This document shows, in pieces, positions 44,772 through 57,479 of a stretch of 64,000 bases of DNA. Below the pieces are notes generated by a model. The model worked only from the letters and a program-made list of their open reading frames with translations, did no database searches and was not told the origin of the DNA. Each line of letters opens with the position of its first letter. Position 1 is the stretch's first letter. The position numbers and the translations under genes are program-made. The DNA comes from Bryum argenteum (lineage: Eukaryota; Streptophyta; Bryopsida; Bryales; Bryaceae), in assembly GCA_037043015.1 (NCBI GenBank), contig CM073329.1:9440648-9504647 (forward strand), read 5' to 3'.

Positions 44772-47700
44772 TTATTTGACAAAGCTGGGCAAGGTGCTGG
44801 CCATGGCAACATCAATCCAACTACGCATCTTTACTTGAAGGGACCCAGAAGAATGTATCCTAATCTTACAAAGCCGAGGTTCGGGGATCGTCTCTTCCGA
44901 TCGATTGGCACGACTGTAATCGTCTTGCTCACCCCATGTATCCTGTCCTACGAATATGTATTCACCTGGGCGAGGTGTAGCTGACAGGATTTCGGTGCTC
45001 TGCTCAATATCTCGTCCTCCATTATACTCCACCTACACACAATAATCAATCGTTCAGACCTGCAACAAAGGAACAATCGATGGAAAGGTGTGCAGGAAAG
45101 CGACTCAAACCTGTGCAGACAGATTATTGGAGAAGAACAATGTCACGCTTCCCTCGCTTGCTTCTATATCAATCTGATTGTCATCACATACAAGTCAGTC
45201 GAAGCTTATTACATAAGAAAAATTGCAAGGATTGCATCTAAGAAAATCTGGTGGTCACTTCGTTTAGAGTGCTGGAGCATGTTGATGCGTGACTTTGTAT
45301 TGTTTGAGAAACTTCTGTAAAGAGTAACTGAAGTCTTACCTCTCGAGCATGCTCGTGTAATTGCAATGAAACAGCGCCTCCACTTGTCACGATTCTTGCT
45401 TTACTGGAGAATAGCAGATCAATAATGAGGGCCTCTGAGATATATGCTCAATGAACAACTCATATCATCCTTCAAAAAGCCATGGTTGTCAAACCAGATA
45501 AACCATGTATGTGTTAGACCTATTTTCCAACTCATGGACACAACCTCATTACATTTAATGTCGCCATTTAAACGAAGTTGAGGTTACAGACAACGGATTG
45601 CAATGAAACGAGTACTTTAACGCACCCATCTATGCCGGTTATCTGAACTGATCCACCATCTGTTGATACCTGTTGAACCACAAAGAAATCCATTTATACA
45701 TGCTTACACAGATAGTCCTTCTACAGAAGGTTAATACAGATGTCCATTCGAACATTTGGAGATGCTAATATGGAAGAGTTTGACGTACCAAAGCACTGTC
45801 TTTCGCTTGAATATGCTTCGCTTCAAATGAGCCACCACTCGATTTCATCACCACATCTGTAGTACGACATTAAAAATCAGCTTTTAAAGACACAACCGAT
45901 GAACATGGGCATCAATAGGACATTGCTCACCATTTCCATAAAGAGATCCAACGTAAATATCGCCTCCGCCAGCGTCCATATCAATGGTGTTGCCCACCAG
46001 GCGCTTTATAGATACATCACCCCCCATTGTTTTTATCACTGAATCAGCAGAAACCTGCCACGAACATACAAAACCACTGTTTCTCAAGCTCCCAATTATT
46101 CATTTAGATATAACATGAGAATTAGTTACAACCTGAAAGCTTGTGATGAGTTTACCAAGTCGGCCGTGAAACAACCTCCGTTCGTGAGAATTTTGGCCAC
46201 TCCTCCCCGCATGTCACCTGCCATTACGAAGCATCCCCGATACATCAGTAGTCAGAACCAACGATTAGATCTTAAAATGCATCAGCAATCGAATCTCACC
46301 AAGTGTGACATGGCCACCAAATGTCTCAACATTCAAGTTCCCTTCTCTCTGCAAAACCCCACGAACAATCCTCATTAGCACAGTGCTGGTGAAAAAAACG
46401 TAAGAAACGTCAAGCTATATCCTTCTTCAACATCGAACTACAGTGTGTTCCTTGCTCACAACAGATTCATAATCAACAGCAGCACCAAATGGTACAGATT
46501 AATGAGAGGCGGATAATAGACCCAATCGATGATAACAACCACGCAAGCGATTAATGAGCATGGATTTGATCAACTCTTCAATGAAGCCGCAAATTAAGAA
46601 GAGGTTCAGATGGTCTCTGAGACAACATAACGCCCATCTTATGGTGTGGAGATTGTGTTGCCTCTCCGACATTGTTAGAAAGACTTCGGATGTTGCATCT
46701 CGAAGCAATGAGATATGTTAAAGGTTACATATCAATGCTCACCAGGCTTTGAATGCGAACTGGATTCTGCCTAGCCTCCACAGACAAGCTGCACCAACGA
46801 GCGGGCATGAAGGCCTTGACGGCCTCCACGGAGACGCTTCCTTCCAGCGCTGGACCACCACCATGTCCTTGAATATATCCAATCTTCTGCAACTCTGCTT
46901 ACACGCCAATCAAACCCCTCAGAACCACAATCAAAGCTCCATTCATTCAATTTAAGCTCAGCACAGGATTTAGAACGCTTACTAACATAATTTGAAGTCT
47001 CTATCAACTGAAAATCTGACCAGTCACCACTCCTTTGTCCAGCCTTCCAACGTGCCTGCAACACAACATTGATACAGTAGTCAAATACAAGAGATGCTTC
47101 ACGGCAAAAGGTGTTGGTGGAAGAAAGCTCGCACCTCTAATACAATCTCCTCGAGATTGTCTCCTGTGACAACCTCCACATCTGTGTTTGATCCCGCCAG
47201 ACATATCTACATCACAGAATTGCAGTTTTGTCAGCAAACACCATAAGAATGTACTGAAATTCGAAAAGGTAAGGCCGGTTTACATACACTTAACTCGGCT
47301 CCCACTTTGATTGGCACATGCTTGATCGAGGTATCCGCTTCCTTGACTCGAAAATCGGAGCTTGTTGTGAAGCAATGCTGGCCCCATCTTGAATCACATC
47401 TGTTAATCTCTCCGAGTCTCCAGTTCCCTGTGTGATCCAAAAAGCTCCACTATCAAAGCTCCACGGCATGATTCCACGTCTAGTGTCAAAATCACTTGAA
47501 GCCACATAAATAATCAATATGTTCGATAGCGTTCTTGCGGTGTTCGGTCGCTGCAAATCTTGACTTATTGAGGAGCTTAAAAATTGATTCTTCTTCGGTA
47601 AAACCTTGTGGTTATCCTGGATCAAGTTTTTTTTATCTATGTTTGAATGTTGTGAAAAGTACCGGAGAGTTGCATGATTCATGAGGCTATAAGAATGTGA

Positions 47701-48111
47701 TCAGTCCTGCGAACCCTAATTTAATGAGGAATTCGAGAATTGAAATCTATGTTTGAATGTTGCGGGTATTCTCGATTGAAATCTATGTTTGGATGTTGTG
47801 GAAAATAATCGAGATTTAAATGAGCAGCATGAGTGGTGAGGCTAAAAGAATGTGTTCAGTTCTGTGAACCCTAATTTATTGAGGAACTCAAGAACTAAAG
47901 CTTCTTCGATCAAAATCTTGTGGGTATTGAGGATCGCCAATTTTGGATTTGGAGTGTTGTAGAATGTACCGGAATTATGTGGGAGTGGAACGGATGTCAA
48001 CCATCGAGAGCCCGTGAGAACCTTGTTCGCTCGATCACCACCACGAAAGGCCAAAATGCTGCGCCGCACGACAGCCCATTGCAGAGCTCGCCCCTGCAGA
48101 TGCACAACCAC
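44772..48111 (-). CDS. DUF4097 / FAM185A-like protein, multi-exon
   Basis: A chain of short minus-strand exons encodes repeated beta-strand units typical of DUF4097. From the 5' side: RVKEADTSIKHVPIKVGAEL (about 47430-47290), GSNTDVEVVTGDNLEEIVLE (about 47210-47140), GHGGGPALEGSVSVEAVKAF (about 46900-46745), EGNLNVETFGGHVTLG, GGVAKILTNGGCFTADLVNS, SADSVIKTMGGDVSIKRLVG (about 46055-45930), DVVMKSSGGSFEAKHIQAKD, VSTDGGSVQITGIDG, ARIVTSGGAVSLQLHEHARE, QIDIEASEGSVTLFFSNN and a last exon from VEYNGGRDIEQ to SFVK, stop at 44772. Such proteins form a right-handed beta-helix; the animal homologue FAM185A is uncharacterised. The 5' end is uncertain: an Arg-rich, mitochondrial-presequence-like exon lies at about 48090-47970 (VVRRSILAFRGGDRANKVLT) without a clear ATG. 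Confidence 0.75.
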
Positions 48112-49699
48112 CTAATCAATCTCTCGCTTGACAGAACTGCATTGTTGATGTAGCGATTCGGATCCTGAAAACAATTTGCAATGTCTGCAAAGCAATTCGT
48201 TACCATGATGCACGAGTTACGAATTCATTGATGGCAATTGAAAGCGTTGGGAATGACTCGGGAGGGAAGAGCAGTGTGCTCGGTAATTTGCAGCAAGAAC
48301 CGTTTCCTGGTGATTCCGGGTATCCCGTGGGCGGGTATGATTGAGAACCGGAACCGTGTGATAACCTGCTGAGGCGGCGGCGGATGTAAGCAGCAGTAGG
48401 CTACGTCCTTTGGCATCTAGCCTGTCATATACGGTAAATGATCGGGAAAAACCGACGGCTAGTTCATTATCAGCCGATGGAAATAACCCTTTTAGTCGTT
48501 TGATTCTTGAAAAAACCGGCTAAACTCCGATGAAAATTACAGGAAAATTTCTATTTTCGGTATAAAATAAGACAATTGCCGGGATAGTTTCACCTAAAAC
48601 CGGTTGAACAAGGGAACAATAGGATATTAGCCAACGAGGATGAAATTATTTCCCGAAACCTGATATGGTACTATACTACTTTAAAATCGCCGCACTTACT
48701 AATTGAATCAGTTAGTGTGGCCAACGGCATTCACGAATGACAAAGTAATGAAGAGATTTGTGAGTAGATGGATATTTAACGTTAACTTTGTAAAGATATC
48801 ATGTGCAAAAGTAGTTAATTTTTGTTTCTATAATTTTTAGGAGGTGGTGCTATTGTGTAGTATTTTGCCCTTCCTTGAGGGCATACCTCGTCACTATTGT
48901 TGAGGGCTTGAGAGGAGAGGAACTTGCAAGTTTAAGATGATTTTGACGTGATATGTTCAAAAGTGATGGAGGAACATCTTGTTGATCACATTCCTTAAAA
49001 TTTCTTTAATTTTCAGTTTCTTCAAGGGGCCCTGATATTCTTATGCAATTTATAAACTATTTTTATAAACGGGGTTTGGGTTGAAGCAAAACTTTGTAGT
49101 AACTTAGTTAATGATATTGAATGCTTTATTCTTTTATTCATCATTTTTTTCCTTCAAAAAACGATGTATGAGTTCTAAGTATTTCAAAGATAAGGGTATT
49201 TATATATATATATAGACATATATATATATATATCCGTAATTAATTCCAATAGTAATGATTGAAAGGACACGTATACACATATTTTGTATAGTTATCTATG
49301 TTCTAATCTCATATAAGTCATAAAAAGTTATTATCAAATGGGAATTTTGGTATAATATCATAGGTGGTAGTGGATGATGTAAAGAAAAGGGTACATCCCT
49401 TGATAGAGTAGAGGTAGCTCTATATTTTCAAAGTATTTTTTGTGCAAGCTCGATACGAAAACAATATCCATATGTTTCAACTGATTATGTTGTAAATTTT
49501 TTGACAAAGCATAAGTGTTGTACCAAAACAATAGATGTATCCAAATAAATTGATAACTATACAAAGACTTTCATTGGTTGTTTAGTTATTTTATGATTGA
49601 TTATTTTGATGAGTTTGTTTGAGTATTTTTACTGTTTTCATTTCAAGAAGAGAGACATTATGATTCAGCACGATCGTCTTGTGAAAGTTGGTTTTGCTT
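48112..49699. other. Intergenic, AT-rich
   Basis: 48112-48420 is the promoter side of the DUF4097 gene and is more GC-rich. The rest is AT-rich with a TA tract at 49199-49233. No gene seen. Confidence 0.45.
49199..49233. repeat. (TA)n microsatellite, interrupted
   Basis: Two TA runs are separated by GACA. Confidence 0.9.
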
Positions 49700-50830
49700 T
49701 ACCCTAAAACGTGCAGTGTATTGAAAATTTACATAAAAGATGACAAGCAACAAACTTGAAGGGCCATAGCATCTTTACCTAGAGTCCGTTTTGAATATTA
49801 TGACTTAGGCCCACTTTACACAGACTGCGGGGTTGGGCGGAAGGTGGGCTGGAATTTGGCCAGGCTCTAGCCCCCAAACGGGCCTCTCCAACCGGATTCA
49901 GCCAATTTGGCTGTAAAGGGGCTAGGGACCAATGAATGGGGTCCCATGTAAATTCACGAGTAAATGTAAAGTTACCAGAGTTTAGGGATTAGGGATTTCA
50001 CCATGATCCGGTGGAGATTCACAAGATCCGATGGAGATACACGATTGGGCCCAAGATCCAAGTTTGGGCTTGAAAAAACCTTGTTCCAATTGCCTCGCAT
50101 GGGCCCAAAGTTTTGGTGTCAAAAAACTGCCACTTAGTACGCCACGTAGGATAAAAGGGAGTTTGGGTCCAACCCTCTTATAAAGCCCTTGGGCCCCATT
50201 CGAAAATTTTGAGTGATCCCATTGGTCAAAATTTCATAAGTTTGGGCCGGCCCTCAATTGGGACCCAAGTATAAAGTGGGCCTTAGGATGGGTCCCAAAT
50301 CAAGTCTAGTTTGTGTGGCAAAAATTGCAAACCCGTATGATACAATATGAATTAATGGCATTTATTTTAGAGACGACAACTTTTGTTTTTGGGTTCTCAA
50401 ATAGGGGGCATGTTTTACCAATACAAGCCAATTTTGTGAAACCAAAAATAGTTTTTCATGAGTTTTTTGCCTGATTATAATCTTAAGATGCAATTCAACA
50501 ACACTTTAGTTGGAAGCTTTTGCTCCAAATACTCTTGGTATTAGATTTGGAATGATATTTATACATTGCAAAAAGTGAATAAACAGATGGTTTTTTAGGA
50601 GCAAATATCTCTTTCATCCACTGTTGGATTTCAACTTTATTTTCTTGGAATGGATTCCAAATAAAGTCTAGCTTTACTATTAGGAACCTTTTCCCAATTG
50701 ACGATACTTTGAAGGTAAGGCATAGGAACAAAATTGAAACCCACGTGATTTCATCCAAATGGACCTTGAATGAAGAAGCCATTGATGGCTCTTCAAAGTT
50801 CCTTCCATCCAAGTTGTTCTTTTTCTACAT
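49700..50830 (+). repeat. Dispersed repeat, copy 3, carrying a nested MITE
   Basis: The left part matches 38465-38720 (AAAACGYG, AACAACTTGAAGG/AAACCATAGC, TTGCAAACCCRTA). The right part (50480-50760) matches 28080-28330 (TTGGAAGCTTTT, CATCCACTGTTGGATTT, TGGAATGGATTCCAAAT). It is split by the insertion at 49808-50282, and no coding capacity is seen. Confidence 0.7.
49808..50282. mobile_element. 475-bp PIF/Harbinger (Tourist-like) MITE
   Basis: Perfect inverted ends GGCCCACTTTA / TAAAGTGGGCC are flanked by TTA on both sides (49805-49807, 50283-50285). The related repeat near 38580-38620 lacks the insert and serves as the empty site. The interior is GC-rich with many GGCCC/GGGCC words and no transposase. 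Confidence 0.85.
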
Positions 50831-52002
50831 TTGACACTTTTAGGATTAAAGGCCCGGGGTGTATTAGGGAGCCACATGAACATTATGATATTTCACCTGA
50901 AATCAATATATTTGCAAAATCACAATATTCACTAACGACCACTCGTTGGGCACCTTATCATTATCAGGATATTCCCGAATCAAGCTATTACACAAGAATT
51001 GAGGATAAAGGTCTTGACCCGAATATCTCAACCTCTTCCCTTCGCCCTTCTCCAAACAACTCTTCATAATCTTTTGGTTGCCAAAAGGCCTTTCATATTT
51101 TTATTATTAAGATATGTATAAATCTCACTACCAAATATGAAGTAGGTTAAAGGACCCATACTTGAGTATTTTAAGCCACTATGAGTTTACTCGTTCCCTT
51201 TACTCAAACTACATATGCACTACAACTCATAATGTTGATTAATATTAGGTAAACTAATTTACATATATATGTTATTAGTTTCTACACTGACCAATATTTT
51301 TACCCTATATATTGCTCAAAATGGATATTTTTTAACAGTATAGGCATCAATGCTCTTGATAAAAATTCATGTCAAGGTAAAAACTTATAGCATTTTCAAA
51401 CACAATGCTAATATCAACATTTTTAAAGTAGTGTACTTACAGTACATCTACTTATTGATGGCGGTTATGGGGCCTCCTACCACGCAGGAAAGGGAGGTGC
51501 AAGAAAGCAGGGGAAAGAACCCTTCCGCTGCCCATGAACTGGGCAAGCGAGGCCAAATTTTCATCTCTACTGACCGGCCATGAGCTTCAACTGGTGCTTT
51601 GCGCAAGTAGATCTTTCCCACTACTTGCCGCTTTTGATATCGAAGTTTCCTTTTTGCTTTGGGATCAGTGGGTCAGTCGGAGTCAAGTTGAAGTTTCCAT
51701 TATCAAAAGGCCGGTGTGTACTAGTAAATTGTCTGTACAAAAAGGCCTTTGAACAGTTCGTAAGTAGACGGAAGCGAATACTGAATCAAATCAGACTACG
51801 GGGGGCAGCGGGCAGCCACGGGCAAAACTTGCTACTGGTGCAAGCCTGATATTACGGTAAGGCAGGCCGACTTCCAGCAGTTCGCCCTAATACTCAAAAC
51901 CCCCCAACGGAACTCATCGGCAAAATCTCCGCCGTCGGTTTCCTCCGCTCAACGGCAGAGATCAGAAGTTGCCGACAGTCTAGTTCACACTGACTATTCG
52001 TG
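50831..52002. other. Spacer; possible organelle-derived block at about 51460-51860
   Basis: Most is AT-rich with no gene. The block 51460-51860 differs in texture: balanced GC, G-runs and a small stem-loop around GGGGAAAGAACCCTTCCGC. It resembles plant mitochondrial intergenic or intron DNA, which would make it a nuclear mitochondrial insertion. I cannot test this without a search. Confidence 0.3.
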
Positions 52003-52037
52003 GAAGACTCTGGAAACCAGTGGCTTCCAGAGTCTTC
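52003..52037. promoter_or_regulatory. Two heat-shock-element-like sites in a hairpin upstream of HSP90
   Basis: GAAgaCTCtgGAA (52003-52015) and TTCcaGAGtcTTC (52025-52037) each fit the three-unit heat shock element with one change in the central unit. They are mirror images, forming a 14-bp stem with a 9-nt loop about 300 bp before the HSP90 ATG. Heat-shock-factor control fits an HSP90 gene; the inverted arrangement is unusual. Confidence 0.5.
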
Positions 52038-52332
52038 CTCCGCGACACTGATCTCAGCCGTCGATCGATCCCATCCGACGGTGGGCTTCTAAGTCTGTGG
52101 AAGCGTCTAGAGACCTCCAGGGGCCTTCGTTCTGGTATCAAAACCGCCAACCCTTTGCGCCTCCTTCGTCTTTCGGTATACAAAGCTCTCTCCAGTTTTC
52201 CGATCTCCATTGTATTCGTGCGATCGTCTCCTGTAGGGTTCGGCCGATCGATCTCTTCTTTTCTTGCTGCATTTTCCCATTAGTTCTGTGCTGCGACGCG
52301 AAGGATAGGTTTTTGTTTTGAAGGCGGACACA

Positions 52333-54802
52333 ATGGCGGAAACCGACGCTGCGGCCAATGTTGAGACCTTCGCCTTCCAGGCGGAGATCAACCAGTTGTT
52401 GAGTTTGATCATCAACACCTTTTACAGCAACAAGGAGATTTTCTTGCGAGAGTTGATCAGTAACTGTTCCGATGTAAGTAAAAATATTTCTTACTTCTCT
52501 TTGACTGCATGTCTGCATAGGGTTCTTTTGGAGTCATTTTGCGTGTTTAGGCATTTCGCCATTAGCTTCATCTGAATTTTCGAAATAGCATTTGTTCTCG
52601 TGAAGGGCGTCTCTGTTACTTGGGGGCCGCATTATCTCTGGACGGTGGTGATATTTTCAGGATACGTTTTTGAAAAATCATCTGCAATTGTACTAGTGAT
52701 GTTCCAGTATCGGTTAAGGTCAGAGCGGGTCTAGAGACCCGTAATCGTCAAGATATGGGGTGTTGTTATTATCTGGTATGTCGGTCTAACTTTGTCTCTG
52801 TGTCTTTCAGGCCTTGGATAAAATTCGATTCGAGTCCTTGACCGACAAGAGCAAGCTCGAGGCCCAGCCTGAGCTGTTCATCCACATCGTTCCCGACAAG
52901 GCCAACAACACATTGAGCATTATTGATAGCGGTATTGGTATGACCAAGGCTGATATGGTGAACAACCTCGGAACCATCGCTAGATCCGGAACCAAGGAGT
53001 TCATGGAAGCACTCACCGCTGGAGCTGATGTCGGCATGATTGGACAATTTGGTGTCGGTTTCTACTCTGCATACCTTGTAGCTGAGAAGGTCATCGTGAC
53101 ATCCAAGCACAACGATGACGAGCAGTACATCTGGGAGTCACAGGCCGGAGGATCGTTCACAATCACCCGGGATACCACTGGTCCTCAGCTCGGACGTGGA
53201 ACACACATCACCTTGTACCTGAAGGAGGATCAGCTTGAGTACCTTGAGGAGAGGAGGTTGAAGGACCTCGTGAAGAAGCACTCCGAGTTCATCAGCTACC
53301 CCATCTCGTTGTGGACTGAGAAGACCACCGAGAAGGAGGTGTCTGATGACGAGGACGAGGAAATCAAGGAAGAGAAGAAGGATGAGGAGGAAGGCAAGGT
53401 CGAGGAAGTCGATGAGGACGAGAAGAAGGAGAAGGAGAAGAAGACCAAGAAGGTGAAGGAAGTCTCCCACGAGTGGGCTCTCATGAACAAGCAGAAGCCA
53501 ATCTGGCTGCGCAAGCCTGAGGATGTGACCAGGGAAGAGTATGCTGCGTTTTACAAGAGTCTGACCAATGACTGGGAGGACCATCTGGCTGTCAAGCACT
53601 TCTCCGTTGAGGGACAGCTCGAGTTCAAGTCTGTCCTCTTCGTACCCAAGAGGGCTCCCTTCGATCTCTTCGACTCGAGGAAGAAGGCCAACAACATCAA
53701 GCTATACGTGAGGAGAGTGTTCATCATGGACAACTGCGAGGATTTGATCCCCGAGTACTTGGGCTTCGTGAAGGGAGTCGTCGACTCTGAGGATCTGCCC
53801 CTGAACATTTCCCGTGAGACATTGCAGCAGAGCAAGATCCTGAAGGTTATCAGGAAGAACTTGGTGAAGAAGTGCATGGACATGTTCCAAGAAATTGCGG
53901 AGAACAAGGAAGACTACCTCAAGTTTTACGAGTCTTTCTCGAAGAACTTGAAGCTCGGAATTCACGAGGACACCCAGAACAGGACCAAGCTTGCTGATCT
54001 GTTGAGGTACCACTCGACGAAGAGCGGTGACGAGATGACCAGCCTGAAGGATTACGTGACCCGGATGAAGGATAACCAGAAGGATATCTACTACATCACC
54101 GGTGAAAGCAAGAAGGCTGTGGAGAACTCACCATTCCTCGAGAAGCTGAAGAGGAGGGGATACGAAGTCATCTTCATGGTTGATGCCATCGATGAGTACG
54201 CCGTCGGCCAATTGAAGGAGTATGATGGTAAGAAGTTGGTGTCTGCGACCAAGGAAGGTTTGGTGCTGGAAGAGACCGACGACGAGAAGAAGAAGAAGGA
54301 AGAGAAGAAGGCTTTGTTCGAGCCTCTTTGCAAGACCGTGAAGGATATCTTGGGCGACAGGGTTGAGAAGGTCGTTGTTTCCGAGAGAATCGTCGACTCA
54401 CCCTGTGTGCTCGTAACCGGGGAGTACGGATGGACTGCCAACATGGAGCGTATCATGAAGGCCCAGGCCCTACGTGACAGCAGCATGGGAAGCTACATGT
54501 CTTCGAAGAAGACCATGGAGATCAACCCCGACAACCAGATCATGGAGGAGCTCAGGAAGAGAGCTGAGGTCGACAAGAACGACAAGAGCGTGAAGGACTT
54601 GGTGCTGCTGTTGTTCGAGACTGCATTGTTGACATCTGGATTCAGTTTGGAGGAGCCCAACACCTTCGGTAACAGGATCCACCGCATGTTGAAGTTGGGA
54701 TTGAGCATCGATGACGACACGACCGCCGATGCTGACGCTGACATGCCCGCCTTGGAGGCTGATGCCGAGGAGGAAGGCTCCAAGATGGAGGAAGTCGACT
54801 AA
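52333..54802 (+). CDS. HSP90: Cytosolic HSP90 molecular chaperone
   Basis: Two exons, 52333-52473 and 52811-54802 (GAT|GTAAGT, TTTCAG|GCC, phase 0), encode 710 residues, normal for cytosolic HSP90. The N-terminal GHKL ATPase shows [43 protein letters not shown] and [15 protein letters not shown] Lys/Glu-rich charged linker (about residues 210-260) follows. Next come the middle domain ([24 protein letters not shown] with the ATPase-supporting Arg), the dimerisation domain and a C-terminal MEEVD that docks TPR co-chaperones. MEEVD and the lack of a targeting sequence place it in the cytosol or nucleus. All key residues are present. The coding part is distinctly GC-richer than the flanks. Heat-shock-element-like sites lie upstream. 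Confidence 0.98.
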
Positions 54803-57479
54803 TTTCTCAGTAAATGCATTTTTTTTGTCATTCCACTGCGATCCAGTTTTGAGAACGGTAACCAATTTTGGGGATGCTGCTAGGAGTTGTTGCCAGGATC
54901 AATATTTACCTGGCTAGTAGGATAGCAAATAGGTGAGCTTGAGAAGTGCTGCGTACTAAATCTCATCTGATTTGTACATCATCCTCCTTTTAACCAATAG
55001 ACAAAGCTAAACTACGCCGATTCTGTTTTTGTATTTACTTGCACATGGCGACCTGTATCTACGCTGATGTTTGACCAACTTGTGACAGTGATGCTGGAAA
55101 GCCGTAAATCTTGCGTTCTTTCTTTTCGTAAGGAATCAATCCTGGTAGACATAAAGCTGTAATAAGTGATTGGTTCCAGAGTGGAGGTATCGAACATGAT
55201 TTGATCTGAATAGAATAGTTGCGAAGCATGTACAAAGGTGTAGAATTCTGCCAGTAGTGATTGAATGAAGTTGGCTTACTGAGCGCTGATCGTAAACACA
55301 CATTTCAAAGGTGTACTTGGTATCGAGTTTCTGAATGGACATATAGTCCATTCTGTAGATTGTAATAGGAGAAATGTTGGAAAGGGACTGAAGAAATCAC
55401 TTATGTTCGAGTTGGGGTGGGACTGGATAATGAAGTGAGCCTGGTCCTCAGACTATACGCAGTGTTAGAAGATGAGATGATGTTCTTTTCTGAAATCACT
55501 TATGTTTTCAAAACCGAATCTTCACAAAAAATTCCTGAGAAAACTTCAAGAAACCATGGATTGGTTAGTCACCAAGAATTTAGGGTGGTTGAATCCTAGG
55601 CACAAGGTTCACCACAAGGCACTAGAAAGTCTGGAGTAAGTACTCATCAAAATAAGGCACTAGAAAGCCCAGAGTGGGAAACACCTTCTCCCAACCATCC
55701 CGATTGTTATCTTGTTCCTATCCTCAATGTTGTCCTTGTTTATGTTCTTGTCCATATTCTTATATGAGTTTTTATTCCATTTGAGGTCATGTTTACTTGT
55801 TTTGTGCATAAACTTTAGGGCTCCAAAAATAATGATTCTTTCCCAAAACATTGATTCTTGCAAGAGCAACTTTCATTCTTTTTCCGCTTCATTTATGAAG
55901 TTGTTTTTTGTAAATTTTTGCTATTTTTAGAAACCATTATTCTTTATTTCATATCTTGGGAATTTATAGGTAGGATCCTCTCAATCCAATTGTTGCTTGC
56001 ACCCCGACAAAATTATCTCCATCAATAGAAGAAAGAAACTTAGACCTATTTAGATGCCTGCGTGAATAGAGTGTTTGTTTGACCTAGTGTCCATCAACAC
56101 CTATAGAGCCTTGATTTGGCAAGTGGTCCCCAAGATTTTGTTACTAAACAAATAAACATCCTTATGTATATATCAAGTGTATAGTTGAAAGTTCATAAGG
56201 TTTGGTGAAGACCTTGGTACATTGATCATGCTGAAGTACATGGTAATCATGCATAGCCACCTATAATAATCATTGAGGGATGGAAATTAGTTTAATAACT
56301 GTGAATACCTCAAAGCTTCATAAAGTGCTAATCAATGAATGTGCAAAGAAATAGTGGTGCTTAGTGGTTAAACTATAATCTCAATAAAGTTTTAGACTTT
56401 GCTTAGAGGGAAAAGATAGTATCTCAACACATTTGTCATCAATTAGCAAGTCCTTAGAGGCTACAATAGAGATTAGAAAGAACAATCTCATTAAGGTAAT
56501 TGCACCTCCCCTTGTCCGGTGGCCATCGGGATATAAGCATTACGAATGGACACCTCATTCATGCCCGCCTCTTAGAAAGGGACAAAGTTTCTATCTAATT
56601 TTACCTTTGATGAACTCTATGCAACTCCATACCATACATTTACTATTTTGATGGCTGGAAGTATTAACGCGGCTATAAGGCTTAAATTCGCCGACACTGT
56701 TCGGTTGGTGATGAGCATTGCCGATGTTGACATGTCTAAGATCTCAAACCGTGGCAAAAGGGTAACACATTGCTCTTATCGAAACCTAAAAAAACAAATA
56801 TCTACATTCACGACAACAAGCGTGCAAGGACACTGATTCGCACCGTAGATATTGAAAAATCTAAGTGGAGCAATTGCTGCAAAAGGGGAGCACTACCAAC
56901 AATTTGTTCTTTGAAAATTGTCTACAATGATTTAACGATCGTAAAGTAGTGACAAATTGTTATTCATGACTAGTCTACAACTTGTTTATTTATTGTAAAT
57001 TATACACAAATGTACAAATATTGTACCATACTAATCTATTATAATCAAATATTATACAAAGATTGTAGGACCATTCCATATCACACTTGGATTGCCATGC
57101 CCTTTCTTTTCAAGTTTTAGATGTTGTTAGTTTATGAAAAAGTTGTTTTGCAATGACTTGAGATAATCTTTACGGAAACTTAAATGTTGCTTGTTTGTTT
57201 TGTTATTGACTTTTGGTTGTTTTTATATATGAATCCTATTGACTATAATTAATCTTAACATAGTCTTAGGTGTTTGGTGAGGCACTTTAGTTCAACCCAC
57301 TCAGATCATGACTCCAAGAAGCAACAATCCTTACAAAAAGTGCATACTAAATCCATTTGGCATGACTATTTAGAGATGCTCCCATCACAATTGAGTAGGA
57401 CGAAGATACTGATAAAGTCACTAAGTCACGGATTTCATCCAAATATGAACGAAAGTCGTTAATGAAACCCTAATTTCCA
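54803..57479. other. Intergenic between HSP90 and ARGLU1-like
   Basis: The HSP90 3' UTR occupies the first few hundred bases. No further gene is supported. A copy of the small dispersed element lies at 56500-56605, and the rest is AT-rich. Confidence 0.45.
56500..56605. repeat. Second copy of the 105-bp dispersed element
   Basis: CCCCTTGTCCGGTGGCCATC, AAGCATTACGAATGGAC, CATTCATGCCCGCCTCTTAG and GTTTCTATCTAA match 35160-35260 in order. Confidence 0.7.

Noticed and set aside
52769..54865. Several long minus-strand frames opposite HSP90
   Set aside because: Antisense shadows of a highly codon-biased conserved gene.
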